Shown here: one piece after another, positions 1 to 11,939 of the stretch
How the letters are laid out: each line of letters begins with the position of its first letter
Position numbering within the stretch: the stretch's first letter is position 1
Assembly (NCBI GenBank): GCA_903939845.1
Contig: CAJAIJ010000053.1
Location: forward strand, 37,889-101,888
Reading direction: 5' to 3'
Source: an uncultured Solirubrobacterales bacterium
Lineage (GTDB): Bacteria > Actinomycetota > Thermoleophilia > Solirubrobacterales > 70-9
DNA: 64,000 nt
Notes under the pieces: model-generated
The model's database searches: none
What the model was told of the DNA's origin: nothing
What the model saw: only the letters and a program-made list of their open reading frames with translations
Position numbers and translations under genes: made by a program

Positions 1-565
1 GTGACAGCTCGGCTCGGATAATGGCCTCGAGGGCCTCGACCGCACCCTCGAAGTCACCGTTTACGACCTCGTGTTCGAACTCGGGACGAGCCCTGAGCTC
101 GTCTACTGCAACCTTCATTCGGGCATCGATCGCCTCGGGTCCGTCGGTTCCCCTGCCCTCGAGCCGCTCCCTCAGGACCTCGACCCTGGGTGGGGCGATG
201 AAGATCTGGACGGCCTCTGGCATGGCCGTCCTTATCTGCCTAGCACCCTGCACCTCGATCTCCAGGATCACGGGAATGCCCCTGCCGGCCTTGGTCTCTA
301 TCTCGGACCTGAGAGTCCCGTAGCGGTTGCCGCTGTAATCGGCATGCTCGAGAAAGGCGTTGTCCTGAACGCTTCGCTCGAATTCTCCGGCGTCGAGAAA
401 GTGGTAGTGGACGCCGTCCATCTCCCCGGTCCTCGGCGCTCTGGTCGTGGCCGAAATCGAGACCTGAAGCTCAGGGATTCGCTCGCGAACGGCCGCGATC
501 AGGGAACCCTTGCCGACCCCGGAGGGGCCGGTCACCACGAAAACCCTTCCCCAGGATCCGGGCAC
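1..565 (-). CDS. gmk: Guanylate kinase, 3' end beyond window
   Basis: Phosphorylates GMP to GDP with ATP in the cytoplasm, feeding GTP and (p)ppGpp pools. The minus-strand frame starts at a GTG (MPGSWGRVFVVTG) and shows the P-loop GPSGVGKGS near residues 13-21, followed by the GMP-binding stretch TTRAPRTGEMDGVHYHF. About 188 codons are visible, so only the last few residues are lost at the left edge. The ORF track misses it because the stop lies outside. It follows mihF with a 26-bp gap, the usual actinobacterial mihF-gmk order, at the end of the pyrimidine operon. Confidence 0.93.
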   Translation of the reverse strand, partial: MPGSWGRVFVVTGPSGVGKGSLIAAVRERIPELQVSISATTRAPRTGEMDGVHYHFLDAGEFERSVQDNAFLEHADYSGNRYGTLRSEIETKAGRGIPVILEIEVQGARQIRTAMPEAVQIFIAPPRVEVLRERLEGRGTDGPEAIDARMKVAVDELRARPEFEHEVVNGDFEGAVEALEAIIRAELS

Positions 566-591
566 CCGTAGCGATCCCGCCAGTTACCCCG

Positions 592-936
592 CTACCTGCG
601 GAGCCTGGAGACCAGCTCGGCCCTCTGCCTCTCGGAAAGGCCGCCGATCGTCTTTGCCGGAGAGATCCGGCACTGGTTCAGCACCCGGTTTGCCTTCACG
701 CGACCGTACTTCGGCACGGCCAGGAGCATGTCGAACACCTTGGCCGTGAGGACGTACTCGGGGGGTGAGGAGAGAAGGTCGATGATGTTCTTCCGACCGG
801 CCTTCAGATCGCGCTTGAGCTGGGCGCGGGCCGAACGGATTCCGTTCGCCCTCTCCAAGGCGGCCATTCTCTGGTCGAGGGACCTCTTCGGCGTCGAAGA
901 GGTCGACTTGGTCGTCTTACTGGAGGAGGGTGCCAT
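592..936 (-). CDS. mihF: Integration host factor, actinobacterial type
   Basis: Small nucleoid-associated DNA-binding protein of the mycobacterial mIHF family, unrelated in fold to enteric IHF. The product is 114 aa from the ATG I prefer (MAPSSSKTTK); the longer track start adds a proline-rich stretch not expected in the family. The conserved core is visible: RSARAQLKRDLKAGRK, then LPSPPEYVLTAKVFDMLLAVPKYGR-like sequence and a C-terminal helix-two-turn-helix (RVLNQCRISPAKTIGGLSE). It lies between pyrD and gmk on the same strand. No strong Shine-Dalgarno precedes either start, so the exact N-terminus is uncertain. Confidence 0.88.
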   Translation of the reverse strand: MAPSSSKTTKSTSSTPKRSLDQRMAALERANGIRSARAQLKRDLKAGRKNIIDLLSSPPEYVLTAKVFDMLLAVPKYGRVKANRVLNQCRISPAKTIGGLSERQRAELVSRLRR

Positions 937-1013
937 GGAAGGCGGCGAGTATAACCACGAACCGGCCGGCCGGGGCGCGAGGAAGGCCAACAATTTCGAA
1001 ACTCACCTGAACC

Positions 1014-1949
1014 TCAACTGGAGGGTCGGTCACAAAAGGCACCGATCGAGTCGAAGCCGCGGCGGGTCAGCTCGGCCCCGAGTTCCCTCTCGATACGCCG
1101 TCCGGCAACCGGGTCACGGAAGTTCTCGGTTCCCACCGCCACCAGAGAGGCGCCGGCCAGGAGGAACTCGAGCGCGCTCTCGCCATCGGTAACTCCTCCC
1201 ATCCCGATGATGGGGATCGAGACCCTGGAGCGGATGGCCCGGACCTGCTGGAGAGCGACTGGCCTCACGGCGGGGCCGGAGAGTCCTCCGCTCCCGGCAC
1301 CGATCGCAGGTGAACCCGAGACGGGGTCGATCGCCGTGGCCTTGATCGTGTTGATGAGGGAGACGGCATCGGCTCCTCCTGCCTCGGCGGCCACGGCCAC
1401 CTCTTCCGGTGAAGCGACGTTGGGTGTCAACTTCACGATCAAGGGGAGTTCGGTCCGACCCTTCAGGTGCTTCATCAGCTGTTCCGTTTCGGTCGGCTGC
1501 TCGCCGACGATCAGGCCCGAGTGGACGTTCGGACAGGAGACGTTCAGCTCGAGAGCAGAGGCCCGGCCGGTCTCTTCGATCCTCTCGACGAGCCTGGTGA
1601 AACCCTCCGGGGTTTCGGCCATGACCGAAACGATCAGGGGCACGGGCAGCTCCGCGAGGATCGGGAGATGGTCCTCGACGAAACCATCGAGCCCGGGGTT
1701 CGGAAGCCCGATCGAGTTGATCATGCCGGTCGGCGTCTCCCAGATCCGGTTCGGAGGGTTTCCGGCCCGTGGATTCTCGGTGATCGTCTTGGAGACGAAA
1801 GCGGCGAAGGGAAAGTTCTCCGACGCAAAGGCCTCGTCTCCGAAGATCCGGCGGGAAGCGATCGCGTCATAGGTTCCCGAACCATTGATGACCGGGCTGG
1901 AGAGCTCGATTCCACAGAACTCGATCGGAAGCGATGCCGTTGTCTTCAT
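1014..1949 (-). CDS. pyrD: Dihydroorotate dehydrogenase B, catalytic subunit
   Basis: FMN enzyme oxidising dihydroorotate to orotate, the fourth step of UMP synthesis. At 311 aa it has the class 1B length. The segment NVSCPNVHSG carries the cysteine used as catalytic base in class 1B enzymes (serine in classes 1A partly and 2), and VINGSGTYDA and GMGGVTDGESALEFLLAGA form FMN-binding loops. The start codon overlaps the pyrK stop by 4 bp, consistent with a PyrD2PyrK2 complex made from one message. It is the last pyrimidine gene of the operon; a 77-bp gap then precedes mihF, where many relatives have pyrF. Confidence 0.95.
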   Translation of the reverse strand: MKTTASLPIEFCGIELSSPVINGSGTYDAIASRRIFGDEAFASENFPFAAFVSKTITENPRAGNPPNRIWETPTGMINSIGLPNPGLDGFVEDHLPILAELPVPLIVSVMAETPEGFTRLVERIEETGRASALELNVSCPNVHSGLIVGEQPTETEQLMKHLKGRTELPLIVKLTPNVASPEEVAVAAEAGGADAVSLINTIKATAIDPVSGSPAIGAGSGGLSGPAVRPVALQQVRAIRSRVSIPIIGMGGVTDGESALEFLLAGASLVAVGTENFRDPVAGRRIERELGAELTRRGFDSIGAFCDRPSS

Positions 1950-2789
1950 CCCGACTCACCGACCAGAGCGGTTGCGATCTCCTCGGACCTAACTACCGGA
2001 CCGTCGATACAGAGCCGGAGATATCCATTCCCGTCAGCCCGCGGCACGGCACAGCCGAAGCAGGCCCCGAATCCGCAAGCCATCGGGGACTCCAATGCAA
2101 GCTCGGCCGGGACTCCGGCCGATGCGCAGATCTTCTTCACTGCCTCGAGCATGGCCGGTGGCCCACAGGAGTAGACAATCGCGCCGCCCGGATCATCTCT
2201 CTCGAGCAGCAGTTCGAGCAGGTCGGTCACATAGCCGTGGTGTCCGGAGCTTCCGTCTTCGAAGGCGAGCCGAACCTCCTCGCACCCGAAGAGGGACTCG
2301 ACGGCTCCCGAGTGTTCGAGATCCCTGAAGCCCAGAAGTGTCCGGGTCGGAAACCCCTTCGAGATCAGGGAGCGGCGAAATGCGGCAAGCGGAGCGATCC
2401 CGATGCCACCGCCGACGAGAATGGCGCCGGCAGGCGACTCCGCGATCTCCCGCGGTGCCGAAAAGGGGTTGCCGAATGGTCCCGTGATCCAGCAGCCATC
2501 ACCCTTTTCGAGACGACCAAGCCGCTTCGTCCCCGGACCGACATCGTCGATCAGGAATTCAAGCAGCAACTCCCCCTCTCGTCCGGTCGAACGGGCGTAG
2601 GAGATGGCCCTGGGCAGATAAGGGCGACCCTCGATCGATGACCATTCCGGAGCCTCGCACAACATGTAGAACTGCCCAGGGAGCGGCTCCGGCCCCTCCC
2701 GGTCCACCAGTGTGAAGATTCGATAGCCACCATCGGCCGCGGCCTCTCTTACCTCGACGGCTCTCCTTCCGAACGGCGGAGTCGGCCGG

Positions 2790-2800
<11 letters not shown>
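1946..2800 (-). CDS. pyrK: Dihydroorotate dehydrogenase B, electron-transfer subunit
   Basis: FAD and 2Fe-2S subunit that passes electrons from PyrD to NAD+. The FAD-binding stretch [11 protein letters not shown], the nucleotide-binding GGGIGIAPL and the C-terminal iron-sulfur motif CGFGACFGC followed by a distal LRLC cysteine are all visible. I place the start at the ATG giving [13 protein letters not shown] (284 aa), not at the longer track start, because this ATG overlaps the end of carB by 11 bp as expected in this tightly packed operon. The stop overlaps pyrD by 4 bp. Confidence 0.94.
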
Positions 2801-5866
<3,066 letters not shown>

Positions 5867-5867
<1 letters not shown>

Positions 5868-6994
5868 CAGGCGGCGAGCTCCAGAAACCTGTCGAAGAGG
5901 TGGCGGGAGTCATGCGGTCCGGGGCCGGCCTCGGGGTGATGCTGAACGGTCATGGCACCTGCATCCGGGAGTCGGAGGCCCTCGACCGTGCGGTCGTAGA
6001 GATTGATGTGCGAGAGCACCGCCTCCCCGAAGTCCGTGTTCCACCTGACCGGCTCGTCGCTCTCGATGGTCCGATTCCCGTCAGGACCCAGTACGGCGAA
6101 CCCATGGTTCTGGGACGTGATCTCGATCACTCCGGTCTCGAGATCCTTGACTGGATGGTTCGAACCCCGGTGGCCGAATGGGAGTTTGAAGGTCTCGAGA
6201 CCGACGGCACGGCAGAGGAGCTGGTGTCCGAGACAGATGCCGACGATCGGCCGGGTGCCGATCAACGACCGGATCGTCTCGATCACTCCGCCCACTGCAG
6301 CCGGATCGCCAGGGCCATTGGCCAGAAAGATCAGGTCGGGGTTTCGGTCGAGCACCTCCTCGGCTCCGGAGCTACATGGCAGCAGGGTGACCCGACATCC
6401 CCGCTCCGTGAACTGGGAGACGATGCTCGCCTTGATCCCGGTGTCGAGTGCGACTACGTGTGGTCCGTCGCCGGCGTGCTCGATCGGCTCATCGGGACTG
6501 ACTGCGGATGCCAGGTCCTGTCCGGCCATCGGAGGGGATGCCTCGATCATCGCCAGAGCCTCTTCGACCGGGACCGACGCGGGGAAGATGCCGCCCCTCA
6601 TCGCCCCGAGGTCCCTGATGTGACGGACCAGCGCACGCGTGTTGACTTCAGAGATCGCAACTACGCCCTGTTCTTCGAGCCAGTCGAGCCATCCCGCCTC
6701 GGCGGTCGCGGCGTCGGCCCGGTTGACTGCGTTTCTCATCACGACTCCGACCGCCTGGGCCCGGCCGGACTCCATGGCCGCCGAAGAGACACCGTAGTTG
6801 CCGACCATGGGGTAGGTAAACGTGATCACCTGACCTGCGTAGGAAGGGTCCGTTACGGCCTCCTGGTAGCCAGTCATTGCCGTGTTGAAGACCACCTCTC
6901 CCAACGTCTGGCCCGGGGTCGCTCCCGTCACGAGTCCATCGAAGCGGGCGCCATCCTCCAGGAGGACGAATCCGGTTTCCGATCTTTCCCTCAT
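5867..6994 (-). CDS. carA: Carbamoyl-phosphate synthase small subunit
   Basis: Class I glutamine amidotransferase subunit that hydrolyses glutamine and delivers ammonia to CarB. The N-terminal small-subunit domain begins [13 protein letters not shown] and includes the MTGYQE signature. The C-terminal glutaminase shows the nucleophile in [12 protein letters not shown] and the His-Glu pair in [12 protein letters not shown] use the ATG giving MRERSETGF (375 aa) because it overlaps the pyrC stop by exactly 4 bp; the track start 32 codons upstream lies inside pyrC and adds low-complexity residues. Confidence 0.95.
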
Positions 6995-8367
6995 GCAACC
7001 CCCAGACTGAAGGACCGGAGACGCCATGCCACCTGCCCGTTTGCGACCGTCATCAACACCCTCCCCGTAAGCCTTTCCCCGGCGCACCACGAATTCTCCG
7101 ACCTGCTCTCGTAGCCGTCCTCACCGACGACCCACTCCGCTTCGAGGTCGACGAGGGTGAAGTTGGCCGGAGATTCCTCGACCACCGCGAAGGGCTCGAT
7201 GTCGAACGCCCTGCCCCCACAGCCGAGCTTCTCGATCACGGTCTCGAGAGGGACCGTGCCCGGCAGCACGAGGTGGGTGTAGAGGGAAGAGAAGGCGGTT
7301 TCGAGCCCGGTCACGCCCATCGCGGCCGCCTCGAACGGGACCTCTTTCTCCTGCCGGGCGTGCGGAGCGTGATCGGTGGCGATGCAGTCGATCGTGCCGT
7401 CGAGAAGGGCCCCGATCAAAGCCTCCCTGTCGGCCGCGGTTCGAATCGGTGGGTTCATCTTGTGCCGCGAGGGGTCGAGATCCCTGACGCAGGACTCATC
7501 CAGACAGAGATGGTGTGGCGTGACCTCGGCGAAGATGTCCACCCCGGCAGCGCGAGCGGCCCTGACGGCCTCGACGGATTCGGCTGCAGAGAGGTGCTGG
7601 ACCTGGATCCGCCCGTTTTCATAGCCGGCGATATCGGCATCGCGGGCGATCATCGTGGACTCCGAGATCGAGGGAATCCCACGAAGTCCGAGCACGGCCG
7701 AGACCTCTCCTTCGTGCATTACTCCACCGGCAGACAGCGACGGATCCTCTTCGTGAAGGGCGATGGTGCCCCCGCACATGCGCTGATAGCGAAGCGCCCT
7801 TCGGAGCAGCCCGGCGTCGGTGACCGGAAGGCCGTCATCGGTGAAGCCGACCGCACCGGCCTCTCTCAGCTCGGCCATGTCGACCAGGTCACGGCCCTCC
7901 ATGTCGCGGGAGAGGGTTGCCAGGAAGCCGACGGGGATGACGGCATCGTTCGAGGCCCTGTGCCGGAGGGCCTCGATGTCCGCAGGGCTGGAGACCGGCG
8001 GGACCGTGTTCGCCATCGCGAGGATGCCGGCATACCCGCCCGCTGCGGCCGAACGGGAGCCAGTCTCGATGTCTTCCTTGTATTCCTGCCCCGGAGTCCT
8101 GAGGTGAACGTGGGGGTCGAAGAAGGCCGGGAACAGATGCTTTCCCGTCCCGTCGATCTCCTCGACTCCTTCCGGTGGAGCGATCGTGCCCGGGGCTGCA
8201 AGAGACGAAAGGACACCGCCTTCGACGAGAACATCTCTCGCCTCGTCGATTCCGGAGCCGGGATCGAACACCTGGACGGACCTCACGAGGAGGTCGGCGG
8301 CAGGGCCGCCCCGCTGGACCAGAGGTTCGGGTCCACGCCCGACGACTTCTTCGGGAACCCTCATCAT
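6991..8367 (-). CDS. pyrC: Dihydroorotase
   Basis: Zinc amidohydrolase closing carbamoyl-aspartate to dihydroorotate. Metal ligands are visible as the HxH pair in FFDPHVHLRTPGQEYKEDI and later IATDHAPHA; substrate-binding KMNPPIR is also present. At 458 aa it is slightly longer than the usual ~430 aa, with about 25 extra residues before DLLVRSVQVFDPG. The first ATG overlaps the pyrB stop by 4 bp, which supports it over internal starts. This is the type I dihydroorotase usual in a pyrB-pyrC operon. Confidence 0.95.
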   Translation of the reverse strand: MMRVPEEVVGRGPEPLVQRGGPAADLLVRSVQVFDPGSGIDEARDVLVEGGVLSSLAAPGTIAPPEGVEEIDGTGKHLFPAFFDPHVHLRTPGQEYKEDIETGSRSAAAGGYAGILAMANTVPPVSSPADIEALRHRASNDAVIPVGFLATLSRDMEGRDLVDMAELREAGAVGFTDDGLPVTDAGLLRRALRYQRMCGGTIALHEEDPSLSAGGVMHEGEVSAVLGLRGIPSISESTMIARDADIAGYENGRIQVQHLSAAESVEAVRAARAAGVDIFAEVTPHHLCLDESCVRDLDPSRHKMNPPIRTAADREALIGALLDGTIDCIATDHAPHARQEKEVPFEAAAMGVTGLETAFSSLYTHLVLPGTVPLETVIEKLGCGGRAFDIEPFAVVEESPANFTLVDLEAEWVVGEDGYESRSENSWCAGERLTGRVLMTVANGQVAWRLRSFSLGVA

Positions 8368-9317
8368 GCCGGCGCTCCGATGGTCGGGAGCGGATCAGAT
8401 GGTCCCTCTCCACCCTCGACCGGTCGGCCGGCGAGGAGCTCGTAGAGGATGGCCATACGGACGGCCAGCCCTGATTCGACCTGATCGGAAATCAGTGAAC
8501 GGTCGGAGTCGACGATCTCACTCGCAATCTCGACCCCCCTGTTGACCGGTCCGGGATGCATGACCAGCTGCCTCGGCCCCAACCGCTGTTCGTTGATCTG
8601 GAAGAGACGCGCGTATTCCCTCACCGAAGGAATGAAGTTCCCCTCCATCCTCTCGCTCTGCATCCTGAGCAGGTAGACGACGTCGGCCTCTTCCATTCGC
8701 TCGAGCGAGAACTCCACCTTGCACCCGAGCTTCTCGATTTCCCGAGGGATCAGGGTCGGGGGACCCGCGACCGTGACTTCAGCTCCCATCATCTGGAACG
8801 CCTCGATGTTCGAACGGGCGACTCGACTGTGAAGGACGTCGCCGACTATCCAGATCTTCAGACCATCGATGCTGCCGATTCGGGTCCTGAGGGTGAAGAG
8901 ATCGAGCAGGGCCTGGCTCGGATGCTGGTGCATCCCGTCACCCGCGTTGACCACCGAGGCGTCGACCCACTGGGTCAGCATTCCGGCCGCTCCCGCGTTC
9001 GGATGTCGGATCACGATGGCGGCCGGTCCGTAGGCCGACAGCGTTTCGACCGTATCGCGGAGCGACTCCCCCTTTTCGACCGAAGAGCCTCCCGCCTTGA
9101 CGGACATGACATCGGCGGAGAGTCGCTTCGCCGCCAGCTCGAACGAGGACGAGGTTCTGGTGCTCGACTCGTAGAAGAGGGTGACTACCGTTTTTCCCCT
9201 GAGCGTCGGAACCTTCTTGATCTCGCGCCGGGATACCTCGGCGAAACTCTCTGCTCGATCGAGAATGGCGGTCAGGTCATCCAAAGTGAGGTCGGAGATG
9301 GAAAGCAGGTTCTTCAT
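8364..9317 (-). CDS. pyrB: Aspartate carbamoyltransferase catalytic subunit
   Basis: Condenses carbamoyl phosphate with aspartate, the committed pyrimidine step. The carbamoyl-phosphate loop YESSTRTSSSFELAAKRL and the HPSQALLDLFTL motif are both present. The start MKNLLSISDL (317 aa, typical) overlaps the pyrR stop by 4 bp; the 50-residue extension in the track lies inside pyrR and is not homologous. No pyrI regulatory subunit is present, as is normal outside enterobacteria. Control is expected through PyrR acting on the leader. Confidence 0.95.
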   Translation of the reverse strand: MKNLLSISDLTLDDLTAILDRAESFAEVSRREIKKVPTLRGKTVVTLFYESSTRTSSSFELAAKRLSADVMSVKAGGSSVEKGESLRDTVETLSAYGPAAIVIRHPNAGAAGMLTQWVDASVVNAGDGMHQHPSQALLDLFTLRTRIGSIDGLKIWIVGDVLHSRVARSNIEAFQMMGAEVTVAGPPTLIPREIEKLGCKVEFSLERMEEADVVYLLRMQSERMEGNFIPSVREYARLFQINEQRLGPRQLVMHPGPVNRGVEIASEIVDSDRSLISDQVESGLAVRMAILYELLAGRPVEGGEGPSDPLPTIGAPA

Positions 9318-9868
9318 TCCACGACCTCCACGGGGGAGACGAGGTTCACTCCGTCCCGACCATCGGTCTCCTCGAGCAGTACGGAGACCCTCTCGCCCGA
9401 CGAAGTCGGGAGGTTCTTGCCGACGTAATCCGGTCGGATCGGAAGCTCCCGGTGGCCCCGATCGCACAGGACTGCGAGCTGAACTCGAGACGGCCGGCCG
9501 TAATCGAACATCGCATCGATCGCAGCCCTAACGGTTCGACCGGTGTAAAGGACGTCATCGACGAGGACGACCGTCTTGTCTTCGATCGGGAAGTCGAGCT
9601 TGGTCGCGTGTACGACGGGCTGGGCATCCGGTGACCGAACCGAGAGGTCATCACGGTAGAAAGAGATGTCTACCTCTCCGAGGGAGACGGCTGTCCCTGA
9701 GAGTTCCTCGAGAACCGCGACCAAGCGACGGGCCAGGAAGGCTCCGCGGGTATGGATCCCGACCACGGCGATCTTCTCCGGGGAGGGATTTCCCTCGATG
9801 ATCTCGTGGGCGATCCTCGTCAGGGACCGCGCAAGATCGTCCGCGCTCAGAACCTCGGTTTCCTTCAC
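9314..9868 (-). CDS. pyrR: PyrR regulator / uracil phosphoribosyltransferase
   Basis: RNA-binding attenuator or translational repressor of pyr genes that also has uracil phosphoribosyltransferase activity. The PRPP-binding motif VVLVDDVLYTGRTVRAAID is clear, and the length (184 aa) is typical. Translation starts at GTG (MKETEVLSADDL) five bases after a strong GGAAGG Shine-Dalgarno. It is the first gene of the pyr operon. Just upstream is a sequence matching the PyrR recognition loop, so the protein probably controls its own mRNA when UMP or UTP is abundant. Confidence 0.95.
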   Translation of the reverse strand: MKETEVLSADDLARSLTRIAHEIIEGNPSPEKIAVVGIHTRGAFLARRLVAVLEELSGTAVSLGEVDISFYRDDLSVRSPDAQPVVHATKLDFPIEDKTVVLVDDVLYTGRTVRAAIDAMFDYGRPSRVQLAVLCDRGHRELPIRPDYVGKNLPTSSGERVSVLLEETDGRDGVNLVSPVEVVE

Positions 9869-9880
9869 TGCGTCCTTCCT

Positions 9881-9894
9881 GGCCTCTCTGGACC
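9881..9894 (-). promoter_or_regulatory. PyrR-binding RNA hairpin at the pyrR ribosome binding site
   Basis: On the minus strand GGTCCAGAGAGGCC matches the PyrR binding-loop consensus known from Bacillus (ARUCCNGNGAGGYU) at 12 of 14 positions. It can fold as GG-(U)-CC, loop AGAGA, GG-CC, with outer CC and GG arms extending the stem. The 3' outer arm is AGG, which is the start of the AGGAAGGA Shine-Dalgarno of pyrR. No terminator hairpin with a T-run is seen between it and pyrR, so translational repression, as described for mycobacterial pyrR, fits better than transcription attenuation. Confidence 0.8.
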
Positions 9895-9935
9895 CGGTTA
9901 AAGAACTTTCGATCAGAGTAGCACCGGTTCAGGCG

Positions 9936-10901
9936 TCAGCTGCTGGCCTCCCCGGCCTGCGGAATCGCGCCCTCCCGGAGATGACTGGGCTCACCCTTCT
10001 CCTCGAAGGGGATCTCGATCAGGTCGAAATCCCGCGGGGCACAGGTATTCGGGAAGACCTCTCTTGCTTCTTCCAGTGCAGCGCCAACGTGATAGCGAGC
10101 CGAGATATGCACCAGAGCGAGCATCTTCACGTTCGCCTCGGCGGCCAGACCGGCTGCGCCGGAAGCGGTCGAATGACCGGTCTCGATCGCCCGTTCGAGA
10201 TCTTCGGAGAGGAAGCTGGAGTCATGGACGAGGAGGTCGGCGTCGGCAGCAGCGGTCAGGGTCTGCCGGCAGGGAGACGTGTCGCCCGTAATCACCACCG
10301 CTCTCCCCGGTCTGTCTTCACCCATCACCTGTTCAGGCCGAACCTCTCCCGAGGCAACTGCGACGGTCTCGCCGCGCTGGAGGGCGCCGAGGTCCGGACC
10401 ATCGGTGACTCCGAGCTCAGCTGCACGTTTCGGGTCCAGCTTGCCGGGCCGATCGTCTTCGAGCAGGGCATATCCGAGAGCCCGCGTCCTGTGCTCGGTC
10501 GCAAAGGCCTCGACTTCGAAGTCGGGGTGCCCGACGACGTCGCCGCTGGCCAGCTCCTCGACCTCCACGTGGTAGCCGAGCCTCCCGATCAGAGGACCGA
10601 GGTCGTCCATGAACCGGTGCATCCCTTCCGGGCCGAACAGCCTGAGCGGCTCGGATCGTTCGTTCAGGTCCCAGGTCTTCAGGAGTCCGGGGATTCCCAG
10701 GCAGTGATCCAGGTGAAAGTGGGTCAGGTAGATCTCGTCGATCTGGAGCAGGCCGGTGGACTTCCTCAACTGCCGCTGGGTCCCCTCGCCGCAATCGAAC
10801 ATCAGCCTCGTCCCCTCACGGGTGACGAGCACGCTTGGCATGCCGCGAAGCGCCGTCGGAACGGGGCCCCCGGTGCCGATGAATGCGACCGATAAATCCA
10901 C
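9936..10901 (-). CDS. rnz: Ribonuclease Z (tRNA 3'-endonuclease)
   Basis: Short-form RNase Z of the metallo-beta-lactamase superfamily, which cuts pre-tRNA after the discriminator to allow CCA addition. The zinc motif HFHLDHCLG is near residue 62, followed by GDTSPC and HDSSFL metal and phosphate loops and a C-terminal LVHISARY histidine. Length (321 aa) is typical. It precedes the pyr operon on the same strand with a 67-bp gap holding the PyrR site. The three tRNAs whose 3' ends can be read in this window lack an encoded CCA, consistent with a need for this enzyme. Confidence 0.93.
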   Translation of the reverse strand: MDLSVAFIGTGGPVPTALRGMPSVLVTREGTRLMFDCGEGTQRQLRKSTGLLQIDEIYLTHFHLDHCLGIPGLLKTWDLNERSEPLRLFGPEGMHRFMDDLGPLIGRLGYHVEVEELASGDVVGHPDFEVEAFATEHRTRALGYALLEDDRPGKLDPKRAAELGVTDGPDLGALQRGETVAVASGEVRPEQVMGEDRPGRAVVITGDTSPCRQTLTAAADADLLVHDSSFLSEDLERAIETGHSTASGAAGLAAEANVKMLALVHISARYHVGAALEEAREVFPNTCAPRDFDLIEIPFEEKGEPSHLREGAIPQAGEASS

Positions 10902-10993
10902 AGGCCCTAGCGTAGATGCCCAGAGCGAGCCCCGTGCCGCCGGGTCGGACCGGGGATCGCCCGGCCAGTCCCGGCACTAGACTCCGCGATTCC

Positions 10994-11067
<74 letters not shown>

Positions 11068-11187
11068 TCGGTCCTGGGTCGAGTGCTCCTTCCTCCCCAA
11101 CCCGGCCCGGTTCGAGGAGGACGGACCGGATTCCTGAATACGACCGCGCGCCGGATAGGGACCCGATCGAACGGCTATTTTTCGGCC

Positions 11188-11829
11188 ATGACGATCTGGT
11201 CCGACCCCGATCAACTGCTCCAGAGGACCCTCAACAGACCCCCTGGAATCCTCCAGAAGGCTCTCAAGGCCGGACTTCGGCTTCCGATGAAGGCCTGGAG
11301 AACCTCGGTGGACGGTCTGGACCGAATCCCGGCTTCCGGCGGTGTCCTGATCGCTTCCAATCACGGCTCCTATCTCGATCACTTCTTCCTGGCCTTCCGG
11401 ATCCGCAGGCCGGTGAACTTCATGGCTGCCGCAGAGCTCTTCTCCAACCCGCTCGCAGCGAGAGTGCTCTCGACCCTCGGAGCATTTCCGGTTCGACGGG
11501 GAGAACGCGACTCCCGCTCGGTCGAGACGGCAGCGGAGCTGGTCCGATCCGGACGTCTGGTGGTGATCTATCCGCAGGGTGGTATTCGTCCGTCGCTCGA
11601 ACCGACGAAGCCCAAGGCTGGAGTCGGCCTCGTCGCCACCTCGAGCGGTGCCACCGTGGTTCCGGCCGGGATTATCGACGCCACCACGCTCCACCGTTCG
11701 GGTTTTCTCCGCTTTCCCAGGATCACCGTCCGCTTCGGAGAGGGATCGTCCTACGTGGATACTGCCGCGCACGAAGTGGCAGAGATCGTTTGGGAGAAAG
11801 TGGTAGAGCTCAACCTCCGGGGCCACTGA
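11188..11829 (+). CDS. 1-acyl-glycerol-phosphate acyltransferase family protein (PlsC-like)
   Basis: Membrane-associated acyltransferase expected to acylate lysophosphatidic acid or a related lysolipid. The HX4D catalytic block is NHGSYLDHFF, followed by a GAFPVRRG-type glycerol-phosphate block and YPQGGIRP, which corresponds to the FPEG motif with Q replacing E. I start at MTIWSDPDQLL (213 aa); the longer track ORF reads through the tRNA-Arg region. It stands alone between tRNA-Arg and a membrane protein. The exact acceptor cannot be told from sequence. Confidence 0.85.
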   Translation: MTIWSDPDQLLQRTLNRPPGILQKALKAGLRLPMKAWRTSVDGLDRIPASGGVLIASNHGSYLDHFFLAFRIRRPVNFMAAAELFSNPLAARVLSTLGAFPVRRGERDSRSVETAAELVRSGRLVVIYPQGGIRPSLEPTKPKAGVGLVATSSGATVVPAGIIDATTLHRSGFLRFPRITVRFGEGSSYVDTAAHEVAEIVWEKVVELNLRGH

Positions 11830-11939
11830 GGTCCATGAAAGGTCGTCCCGGGGCGGGGCCTGAGCCCAGAGCCGGTCGTCCTGCAGGTTTCCCTCGCGGC
11901 CGGTAGGACGCCTACCCCTTCCCTATCCTCCGGACCCCG

